This document shows, one piece after another, positions 33,502 through 40,311 of a DNA stretch of 64,000 nt. Under the pieces are notes generated by a model, which saw only the letters and a program-made list of their open reading frames with translations, searched no databases and was not told the origin of the DNA. The DNA is from Clostridia bacterium (GTDB lineage: Bacteria; Bacillota; Clostridia; Oscillospirales; Acutalibacteraceae), in contig JAFTZU010000152.1 in assembly GCA_017461005.1 (NCBI GenBank), positions 1 to 64,000 on the forward strand, written 5' to 3'. The number at the start of each line of letters is the position of its first letter. The stretch's first letter is position 1. Made by a program: the position numbers and the translations under genes.

Positions 33502-34677
33502 ATGAACAAGTATCCTACCGTATTCGTCCACGGCTTCATCGGCTGGGGCGAAGAAGACGGGCTCACCAGCAAACTCGGCATCGACTACTTCGGCCTGAAG
33601 CACGGCGTCCAGGACTACCTTCGGAAGGAAGGTTTCGAGGTCTACACGCCTGCTGTCGGCCCCTTCAACAGTCTCTGGGACCGTTGCTGTGTCCTCTATG
33701 CACAGCTGTACGGCGGCCGGGTCGACTACGGCAAAGTCCACAGTGAAAAGTACGGCCATGAGCGTTACGGCCGCACCTATCCCGGCATTCTGAAGGACCT
33801 CGGCACCCCCGGCGACCACGAGAAGATCAACCTCGTCGGCCACAGCTTCGGCGGCCCGACCGTCCGTCTTTTCGACTACCTGATGGCTTACGGCTCGGAA
33901 GAAGAGCGCAACGGCACTCCGGCAGATGAACTCTCCGGTCTTTTCAAAGGCGGGAAGGGCGACTGCATCCATACGGTCACCACGCTGTCCGGTGTCAACA
34001 ACGGTACCACGTACGCGTCCTGGCACGGCATCCTCGTCAACAAGTTCCTCTGCTACTACGTCATGTATTTCGTCACCCTCCTCGGCAACAGCTGGGTCGG
34101 CAAGTACTATGACCCGATGATGGAACAGTGGGGCGTCATGAAGAACCCCGAAAAGGTGAAACTCCGCCGCTTCCGTCTTCCGACATATGAGTGGCTGAAG
34201 ATGTACCGCTTTGCCCAGAACCGTTTCGATAACAGCGCCTTCGAACTGGGCATCTACGTCATGGAAGAACTCAATAAGGATATCCACGCTCATGAGGGCA
34301 CCTACTACTTTGCCCACAGAGCCTGCCGCTCCCACAAAGGCCTCTTCGGCCTTCAGACCCCGGACAAGGAGATGTCCCTGTTCTGCAAGGATGCCGGCTA
34401 TGTGACGAGCCACATCATCACGCCGAAGATGCGCCGCCACGGCATCAACAAGGACTGGCTCCCGACCGACGGCTATGTCAACACCATCTCGACCGGCGCT
34501 CCTCTGACCGAGGAAGCTACCGAGTGGAAGGACGGCATGACCGCAACGCCCGGCCACTGGTACAACATGCCGGTCATGAAGTTCGACCATGTCTCCTGGA
34601 ACGGCCTCAAAGAGACGAAGGAAGACACCCGCAAGCTCTACAAAGACCTTCTGACGAAGTTCGCGAACCTGCCGTAA
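33502..34677 (+). CDS. Lipase of the large thermoalkalophilic/staphylococcal type, no signal peptide
   Basis: 391 residues. The oxyanion loop PTVFVHGFIGWGEED starts at residue 5; the nucleophile elbow is NLVGHSFGGPT with Ser116; the acid is in PTDGYVNTIS near 325, and the His in FDHVSWNG near 365. This is the arrangement of family I.5/I.6 lipases, which release fatty acids from glycerides. Those enzymes are usually exported, but this one starts directly at the catalytic domain with no signal peptide. TAAGGAGG precedes the ATG. Shares an operator motif with the next gene. Confidence 0.88.
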   Translation: MNKYPTVFVHGFIGWGEEDGLTSKLGIDYFGLKHGVQDYLRKEGFEVYTPAVGPFNSLWDRCCVLYAQLYGGRVDYGKVHSEKYGHERYGRTYPGILKDLGTPGDHEKINLVGHSFGGPTVRLFDYLMAYGSEEERNGTPADELSGLFKGGKGDCIHTVTTLSGVNNGTTYASWHGILVNKFLCYYVMYFVTLLGNSWVGKYYDPMMEQWGVMKNPEKVKLRRFRLPTYEWLKMYRFAQNRFDNSAFELGIYVMEELNKDIHAHEGTYYFAHRACRSHKGLFGLQTPDKEMSLFCKDAGYVTSHIITPKMRRHGINKDWLPTDGYVNTISTGAPLTEEATEWKDGMTATPGHWYNMPVMKFDHVSWNGLKETKEDTRKLYKDLLTKFANLP

Positions 34678-34707
34678 ATCGCCGAAACAAACCGAAGAAA
34701 ACAACGC

Positions 34708-34742
34708 GAGTCCCGGAATCATTGATTCCGGGACTCTTTTGA
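34708..34742 (+). terminator. Terminator of the lipase gene
   Basis: Perfect 12-bp arms GAGTCCCGGAAT / ATTCCGGGACTC with a 5-base loop, then TTTTG. Confidence 0.88.
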
Positions 34743-34805
34743 CAGAATCACCGATGTGTCAAAAATCATACAGGAATTTTGTAGAACCTGTACACGTGTC
34801 TCTTA

Positions 34806-34860
34806 TTGCTGTTGTTCGAATATTTTGATACAATATAGAAGGAGAAGATTGTTCGAACAA
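34806..34860 (+). promoter_or_regulatory. Promoter and double operator of the DUF2804 gene
   Basis: TTGCTG (34806-34811), 17 bases, TACAAT (34829-34834). A TTGTTCGAA element (34812-34820) lies in the spacer, and a perfect 12-base palindrome TTGTTCGAACAA (34849-34860) lies just past the expected start site: a typical repressor layout. Confidence 0.7.
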
Positions 34861-34877
34861 ATGAAAGGAGTATGCTC

Positions 34878-36065
34878 ATGTTTGGAAAACCGAAATGGCA
34901 ACTGCAGGAGGTCCCTCCGAAGGGCAAAAAGCAGAAAAAACAGGCTGCCAAAGCTCAGGCAAAAGCATTGAAAGGCGCAAAACTCGAAGCCGACCCGAAA
35001 TTGAAAAAAGCGAAGAACGGGGTCCCGCTCTCGAAACTTCGTTATCCCATCGCCACACCGGAGAAGCTGGTCGACGACAAGGGCCGTGTGGCTGTCGGGA
35101 CCTTCGACAAGGAATTCCCGATCATCAACCTGCTCGACGCGAAAGACGTCGGCGTCCCGAAGTTCCTGAACGGCGTGAAAGTGACCCTCTGGGAAGCGCT
35201 GGAAGTCAACTTCGATGACATCTCGTTCCTGACCGCCATGTCCGTTATGGGCGGCGCCGTCACCATCGCTCTGACGCTCGTCTATGACAAGAAGACCGGT
35301 GAGATGACGTCCTTCATGGCGCCGATGCTCGCAAAGAACGGCTACATGTCAGAAAACCTGCTGGACGGCAGCGCGACGGTGGCGAAGAGCAAACTGAACA
35401 GCGTCACCTTTGAGAACTGCCAGAACCAGGGCAAGGCCCATGTCTTCGGACAGGGAAGAGGCCTCAAAAACAAGGTCTCCTATGACCTGCAGCTGACCCG
35501 CTGGTCCGACCCGGCCGTCGGCTCCATGCCCTTTGGCGGCAACATCAGCCTCTACTCGCAGAAAGACATCTTCACGGTCGAAGGCTCGGTCATCTTTAAT
35601 GGAAAAGAGTACAAGGCGAACGACGCCACCATGGCGATCATCGACGACCACCGCGGCTATTACCCGAAGAAAGCTCACTATGACTGGATCACGAACATGG
35701 GGTACTGCACCGTGAACGACAAGCCTGTGAAGTTCGGCTTCAACCTGACCCGCAACCAGTCGATCGACCAGGACGACTACAACGAGAACATCCTGTGGCT
35801 CGGCGAGAAGAACGACCGTCTGCCGCCGGTCTACTTCAAACACTATGACTATGACCACTGGCGCATCTATGACGAGTACGGCACCATCGACCTCGACTAT
35901 CAGGTCCGTGACCGCAACCTCGTCAAGTTCAACCTCGGTGTCGCCTGCTCTGACTACTCGATCACCTTTGGCGACCTCAAAGGCTTCATCATCGGTGAGG
36001 ACGGAACGAAGTACGAGATCGACGATGTCGGCATCGGCGAAGACCGCAGCATGAAACTCCTGTAA
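34878..36065 (+). CDS. DUF2804-family protein
   Basis: 395 residues. A Lys-rich N-terminal tail (about 1-40) precedes a beta-rich body with NDATMAIIDDHRGYYP near 250 and WLGEKNDRLPPVYF near 310, the pattern I associate with DUF2804. ATG 34878 is preferred over ATG 34872, which would leave only one base after AAAGGAG. DUF2804 has no established activity; it lies in the lipid cluster and shares the TTGTTCGAACAA operator with the lipase, so a role in glyceride or fatty acid handling is inferred. The family is related in fold to lipocalin-like AttH proteins in some descriptions, which is uncertain. Confidence 0.75.
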   Translation: MFGKPKWQLQEVPPKGKKQKKQAAKAQAKALKGAKLEADPKLKKAKNGVPLSKLRYPIATPEKLVDDKGRVAVGTFDKEFPIINLLDAKDVGVPKFLNGVKVTLWEALEVNFDDISFLTAMSVMGGAVTIALTLVYDKKTGEMTSFMAPMLAKNGYMSENLLDGSATVAKSKLNSVTFENCQNQGKAHVFGQGRGLKNKVSYDLQLTRWSDPAVGSMPFGGNISLYSQKDIFTVEGSVIFNGKEYKANDATMAIIDDHRGYYPKKAHYDWITNMGYCTVNDKPVKFGFNLTRNQSIDQDDYNENILWLGEKNDRLPPVYFKHYDYDHWRIYDEYGTIDLDYQVRDRNLVKFNLGVACSDYSITFGDLKGFIIGEDGTKYEIDDVGIGEDRSMKLL

Positions 36066-36072
36066 AGACACA

Positions 36073-36115
36073 AAACAAATCGCCCCCGGGCTCGAAGCTC
36101 GAGGGCGATTACTTT
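36073..36115 (+). terminator. Terminator of the DUF2804 gene (left copy of a flanking repeat)
   Basis: Hairpin AATCGCCC...CTCG / CGAG...GGCGATT, then ACTTTATG. Bases 36073-36111 are almost identical to 37497-37534, on the other side of the DUF3990/XRE module. Confidence 0.8.
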
Positions 36116-36129
36116 ATGTTTGCATCTAT

Positions 36130-36178
36130 GACTCTATAGAGTTATAATCTATAGGGAAGCATATAACTCTATGGAGTC
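36130..36178 (+). promoter_or_regulatory. Operator/promoter of the DUF3990-XRE module
   Basis: A 49-bp inverted repeat: left arm 36130-36146 (core ACTCTATAGAGT, itself palindromic) and right arm 36162-36178 match over 17 bp with one mismatch, with a further CTATAG at 36149-36154 between them. A TATAAT (36143-36148) is embedded, with TTTGCA about 18 bases upstream, so binding of the XRE protein should block transcription. Confidence 0.8.
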
Positions 36179-36191
36179 ACAGGAGGATAGA

Positions 36192-36839
36192 ATGCAGCTG
36201 TATCATGGTTCGGAAACGATTATAGAAAGACCGGAATATGGGAAAGGGAACCCTTATAACGATTATGGTCTCGGCTTTTATTGCACGGAGCATGTTGAGC
36301 TGGCCAAAGAGTGGGCCTGTAAGGATGCTTCCGGCGGATATGTGAACTCCTACGAGTTGGATACTGCAGGTTTGAAGATACTCTCTCTGAGCGACTATAC
36401 GATCCTTCACTGGCTGGCACTTTTGGTCCATTATCGTAAATTCCGAATGACCGGAGCTCTGATGACAGAGGGCAGAGATTGGCTGGAGGAGCGTTACCTC
36501 CTGGACGTTAGTCCCTATGATTTAATTACAGGGTATCGGGCTGATGACTCTTATTTTCGCTTTGCCAGAGCCTTTTTGCAAAACAGTCTCTCGCTGGAGG
36601 CGCTGGAACGTGCGATGTATTTGGGCGATTTAGGAATACAGGTCGTTTTGAAAAGCGAAACAGTGTCCCATCAGCTTCAGTTTCAGTCTGCAGATCCTGT
36701 GGAAGGCCCCCTTTATTATCAACGCAGGCTAAATCGCGATCAGACTGCCAGAGAACAGTTTGATGTCATTCAAAGAGAGCAGGAACATAAAGGCATCTAT
36801 CTGATCGACTTGTTACGCGGGGAGGTGACCCTGAAATGA
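36192..36839 (+). CDS. DUF3990-type putative ADP-ribosyltransferase toxin
   Basis: 215 residues. The N-terminus MQLYHGSETIIERPEYGKG followed by NDYGLGFYCTEHVELAKEWA matches the DUF3990 pattern (HGS, then D-x-G-x-GFY-x-T), which resembles ADP-ribosyltransferase active sites. Predicted toxin of a toxin-antitoxin pair: the stop overlaps the ATG of the XRE gene (ATGA), and a strong inverted-repeat operator precedes it. AGGAGG places the start at 36192. Codon use is AT-richer than that of flanking genes, suggesting transfer. The toxic activity is inferred, not shown. Confidence 0.82.
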   Translation: MQLYHGSETIIERPEYGKGNPYNDYGLGFYCTEHVELAKEWACKDASGGYVNSYELDTAGLKILSLSDYTILHWLALLVHYRKFRMTGALMTEGRDWLEERYLLDVSPYDLITGYRADDSYFRFARAFLQNSLSLEALERAMYLGDLGIQVVLKSETVSHQLQFQSADPVEGPLYYQRRLNRDQTAREQFDVIQREQEHKGIYLIDLLRGEVTLK

Positions 36840-37498
36840 ACCGTCTCTATGATAAGAAATACCTTGAAATTGCCCAGGACAGTCTTGGCGAAGCAGTGGA
36901 CTATGCGGTCAATGCAATTGGCATGGAAGGCGATTTCTTTTTAAAACAAATGATTCGAAGCGGGTACGCGGAACTGTTTGAACAGGGCGATCCACGGGTC
37001 CTGTTCGGTATGTCCGGAAGTGAATTAGTTGACCATATCCTGATGGAGTGCGGACTGGATCTTCCGTCGCAAAGTCCCCTGGACTCGGAGTCTTACAGTT
37101 CCTGGTACTGGGCCGGCTGGATCCTCGCGTACTATCAGTGGGAAAGCGGGCTTCCGTTTTCCCGGATCCGGGAGTTTCTTCCGCTGGAGGATATCGTCAT
37201 GATGTATCATCCGCTCCATGAAGCACCGGAGAATAAGTTTGTGGAAACGGCAGAAAACCTGCGCAGAACAACGTTTCGTCGTGGTGCGCGACTCAAACGG
37301 CTTCGGGAAGACTCCGGGTTCTCACAGCGGCAGCTTTCGGAACGCTCCGGTGTCGGGCTCAGGGCCATCCAGCAGTATGAGCAGGGTGCCAAACGAATCG
37401 AACAGGCCTCTGCCGGAACGCTCTATGCGCTCTCCAGAACGCTGCATTGTCACATGGAAGACTTGCTGGATCTCCCGATGGAATCATCAGACCTGTAA
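36836..37498 (+). CDS. XRE-family HTH antitoxin/regulator paired with DUF3990
   Basis: 220 residues. The C-terminal part (about 152-212) is an XRE helix-turn-helix: LKRLREDSGFSQRQLSERSGVGLRAIQQYEQG. The N-terminal 150 residues are a separate domain with SSWYWAGWILAYYQWESGLPFSRI, probably the toxin-binding part; a similar layout accompanies DUF3990 proteins in other Firmicutes. It starts four bases inside the toxin gene. It probably represses its own operon through the 36130-36178 operator. Its stop lies within the right flanking repeat. Confidence 0.85.
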   Translation: MNRLYDKKYLEIAQDSLGEAVDYAVNAIGMEGDFFLKQMIRSGYAELFEQGDPRVLFGMSGSELVDHILMECGLDLPSQSPLDSESYSSWYWAGWILAYYQWESGLPFSRIREFLPLEDIVMMYHPLHEAPENKFVETAENLRRTTFRRGARLKRLREDSGFSQRQLSERSGVGLRAIQQYEQGAKRIEQASAGTLYALSRTLHCHMEDLLDLPMESSDL

Positions 37499-37538
37499 AC
37501 AAATCGCCCCCGGGCTCATGCTCGAGGGCGATTATTAT
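37497..37538. terminator. Terminator between XRE gene and NSS transporter (right copy of the flanking repeat)
   Basis: Hairpin AATCGCCC...CTC / GAG...GGCGATT followed by ATTATTTG. Nearly identical to 36073-36111. Confidence 0.8.
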
Positions 37539-37547
37539 TTGTCAGAG

Positions 37548-39047
37548 TTACTGCTGTTTTTCCGCGCGTTTGTGGCCGCCCCAGATGGCGACGAACATGA
37601 TGAACGCGAGGAAGAGGAGGGCGAAGGCCATCCAGCCGAAGAAGCGGGCATCGAACCCGACTTCCGGTTTGAACATGTCCCAATAGCCCTTGAGGTACAC
37701 CGCGATGATGACGAGGGGCAGGATCCAGGTCATGTAGAACTTCGCCACGCCATTGGAAGGCATTTTGAGGCCCTTGCCGGCATTGACTTCGGCGATGAAG
37801 TTCTCGAAGCCCCAGCCGTTCTTGCTGGTGCAGAAGAGGACGAAGGCCAGAGAGCCGAGCGGCAGGAGGTTGTTCGAGACAATGAAGTCTTCGAAGTCGA
37901 GGACCGAAGAGCCCTCACCGAGGAGCTGGATCTTGGACCAGAGGTTGAAACCGAAGACGCAGGGCATGCTGAGCAGCGTGATGGCGATGCCGCTGATGAC
38001 GGTGCTCTTTTTCCGGTTCCAGTCGAAGCGGTCCATGAAGAAGGCGATGATGCCCTCGAAGACAGCGACGACGGTGGACATGGCGGCGAAGGTCAGGAAG
38101 ATGAAGAAGACCGCGCCCCACCAGCGTCCGCCGGGCATCTGGGTGAAGAGGTTCGGGATGGTGATGAAGATGAGGCTCGGGCCCGCGCCGGGTTCGACGC
38201 CGTACGCGAAGCAGGAGGGGATGATGATGAAACCGGCGGTCAGGGCGACGAAGGTGTCGAGCCCGGTGATGACCATGGATTCACCCATCAGGCTCCGTTC
38301 CTTGCCGATGTAGGAACCGAAGATGAGCATGGAACCGACACCGATGGACAGTGTGAAGAAGGCGTGGCTCATCGCGTTGAAAACGACTTCGCCGATGCCG
38401 TGGTCCTGGATGTTCTCGAGGTTCGGGACGAGGTAGTAGCGGACGCCCGCGTCGGCGCCGTCAAGGAAGACGGAATGGACCGCCAGGATGACCATGAGGG
38501 CCAGCAGCGCGACCATGAGGTATTTCGTGACGCGCTCGATGCCTTTCTGGATGCCGAAGTAGCAGACCGTGAAGCCGAGCAGGCAGACGAGGACGGTCCA
38601 GAAGGTCAGTTCCAGCGGGTTGCCGAGCATCTCGCTGAAGCCTCCGGTGACTTCCTCGGGCGATTTACCGACGAACGTGCCGGCAATGTGTTTGAGACCG
38701 TAGTTCATCATCCAGCCGGCAACGGTGGTGTAATACATCATGAGCAGGGAACAGCCGATGATCGAGAACCAGCTGTACCAGTGCCATCTCGTGCCCTTTG
38801 GCTCGAGGACGTCATAGGCGCGGGCGGCACTTCTCTGGGAGCCGCGGCCGATGGCGAACTCGGTGGTCAGGATCGGGATGCCGAGGATGACCAGGAACAC
38901 GAGGTAGATGAGCATGAAGATGGCGCCGCCGTACTGCCCGCAGATGTACGGGAACTTCCAGACGTTGCCGATACCGATGGCGCAGCCGGCGGAGACGAGG
39001 ATGTACCCCAGTCGGGAGCCGAACTGCTCACGGGTCTGATTGTCCAT
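37548..39047 (-). CDS. Neurotransmitter:sodium symporter (NSS) family transporter
   Basis: 499 residues with about 12 membrane helices. The N-terminal signature FGSRLGYILVSAGCAIGIGNVWKFPYICGQYGG (helix 1, sodium and substrate site, split here as FGSRLGYILVSAG and GNVWKFPY) is diagnostic of the LeuT fold. It couples sodium to uptake of an amino acid; bacterial members carry Trp, Tyr, Leu, Ala or Met, and the substrate is not identifiable here. A single gene with start ATG 39047 after an AAGGAG-type site. Confidence 0.93.
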   Translation of the reverse strand: MDNQTREQFGSRLGYILVSAGCAIGIGNVWKFPYICGQYGGAIFMLIYLVFLVILGIPILTTEFAIGRGSQRSAARAYDVLEPKGTRWHWYSWFSIIGCSLLMMYYTTVAGWMMNYGLKHIAGTFVGKSPEEVTGGFSEMLGNPLELTFWTVLVCLLGFTVCYFGIQKGIERVTKYLMVALLALMVILAVHSVFLDGADAGVRYYLVPNLENIQDHGIGEVVFNAMSHAFFTLSIGVGSMLIFGSYIGKERSLMGESMVITGLDTFVALTAGFIIIPSCFAYGVEPGAGPSLIFITIPNLFTQMPGGRWWGAVFFIFLTFAAMSTVVAVFEGIIAFFMDRFDWNRKKSTVISGIAITLLSMPCVFGFNLWSKIQLLGEGSSVLDFEDFIVSNNLLPLGSLAFVLFCTSKNGWGFENFIAEVNAGKGLKMPSNGVAKFYMTWILPLVIIAVYLKGYWDMFKPEVGFDARFFGWMAFALLFLAFIMFVAIWGGHKRAEKQQ

Positions 39048-39133
39048 AAGACATTCTCCTTGTTTCTCAATTTCTCAAAATCGTAAAGATTAGTTTAACA
39101 GTTTAAAGGGAAAAATACAAGATACTATTAAAA

Positions 39134-39160
39134 GAGCACCGCTTTGCAGCGGTGCTTTTT
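39134..39160. terminator. Terminator of the lipoprotein gene
   Basis: AGCACCGCT / AGCGGTGCT with loop TTGC and T or A runs on both sides. Confidence 0.85.
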
Positions 39161-39188
39161 ATATCATTCTGCTGGTAGCAGAGGTTTT

Positions 39189-40043
39189 TTATTTTGCGAA
39201 ATCGACCCAGGTGTTGTCGTCGACTTCGAGCATCAGGCTGTCGCCTTCGATGGTGAACTCGTAGTCTTCATCGTCGCCAAAGGTGGTGAGCTCGATGGAA
39301 CCCCACTGGAAGTCTTTCTTGTTGCCCTTCGCGTCGGTCAGGACACCGGAGTGGTCCTTGTTGAGGACGATGGACTTGTAGGCCTTGTTGTCTTTGGCCG
39401 CTTTGTAGGTGCCGGCATAGTACTCGAACATCTTCTGGTCTTTGAAACCGTCTTTGTACTGGATGCCGTTGATGAGTTCGGAGATGGCGTCGCTGACGGG
39501 GATGTCGATCTCATCTTTGCCGCTCGTGTGAGAGGTGATGGTGAAGAGAAGGACGCCGCCGTTGTATTCGCCGGCGATGGCAGTCTGGCCAAGACGGGAG
39601 CCGTCTTCATCGGCCGGGAGTTCTCTCCAGAAACCCCACTTGTCCGTGGTGCCGGGGAAGATGCCTTCGGAGCGCTCGATGTCATCCTGGTCGTTGGTCC
39701 AGGTGGAAGTCAGGTCATAAAGGACTTCTTCGGGCTGCTTGTCTTTGAGGTAGCGGATCTCGACCGAGTTGGTGCCGGCGGACTCACCGATGTAGGTGAA
39801 CTGGGCGGCGTGGTCGTCGATCTCCATGGATTCCATGGTCTTTGCGTCATAGGTGACTCTCCAGCCGTCGGGGCTGACATACTCCATGGCGTCGTTGTCG
39901 GTCGCTGTCTCGAACTGGTCGGACTCGGTGGCCTTCGTGGTTTTTGCGGTGTCCGCTGCGTTCTTGTTGTTGCAGGCCGCAAAGGCGAGCATCATGGTGA
40001 GCGCGATGAGGACTGCGATGATGGATCTGAGCGATTTTTTCAT
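39189..40043 (-). CDS. Secreted lipoprotein of unknown function
   Basis: 284 residues. A lipoprotein signal peptide with lipobox LAFAAC puts the lipid-modified Cys at 24, then comes a Thr/Lys/Asp-rich linker and a mixed body with no family I recognise. Two similar-looking beta-rich segments (DGWRVTYDAKTM and DDNTWVDFAK region) suggest a small extracellular domain. Its own promoter has an operator-like palindrome directly downstream. Confidence 0.75.
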   Translation of the reverse strand: MKKSLRSIIAVLIALTMMLAFAACNNKNAADTAKTTKATESDQFETATDNDAMEYVSPDGWRVTYDAKTMESMEIDDHAAQFTYIGESAGTNSVEIRYLKDKQPEEVLYDLTSTWTNDQDDIERSEGIFPGTTDKWGFWRELPADEDGSRLGQTAIAGEYNGGVLLFTITSHTSGKDEIDIPVSDAISELINGIQYKDGFKDQKMFEYYAGTYKAAKDNKAYKSIVLNKDHSGVLTDAKGNKKDFQWGSIELTTFGDDEDYEFTIEGDSLMLEVDDNTWVDFAK

Positions 40044-40086
40044 TGTGGGTTCCCTCCTGTTGAATGAGTATCCAATAAAGCTTGTG

Positions 40087-40141
40087 CGTACTAAGCATCT
40101 TAGTACGGCTATACCATACCACGGATAAATCCGGCTGTCAA
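40087..40141 (-). promoter_or_regulatory. Promoter and operator of the lipoprotein gene
   Basis: Minus strand perfect TTGACA (40136-40141), 17 bases, TATGGT (40113-40118). A perfect 9-bp inverted repeat CGTACTAAG-CAT-CTTAGTACG (40087-40107) lies at the expected transcription start, as for a repressor site. Confidence 0.75.
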
Positions 40142-40169
40142 CACCATTTTACAACTTTTTTCAAAAATC

Positions 40170-40220
40170 TTGATGCATCAAAAGTAGAATCTTGAACCGG
40201 GCTATCTTTTCTGCTATAGT
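40170..40220 (+). promoter_or_regulatory. Promoter of glmS
   Basis: TTGAAC (40192-40197), 17 bases, TATAGT (40215-40220), preceded by the 12-base palindrome TTGATGCATCAA (40170-40181). The leader to the start codon is only about 85 bases. Confidence 0.75.
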
Positions 40221-40311
40221 ATACGCGAATAAATCATACTGGTTCAGATAATTTAAACGGCAACGGCGTCGCTTGAATAGCGATGCTTTTCTCTTTAGAG
40301 GAGGTTTCCCT

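Noticed and set aside
40221..40311. Possible glmS ribozyme in the glmS leader
   Set aside because: The leader from the promoter is about 85 bases, too short for the ribozyme, and its conserved core is not visible.
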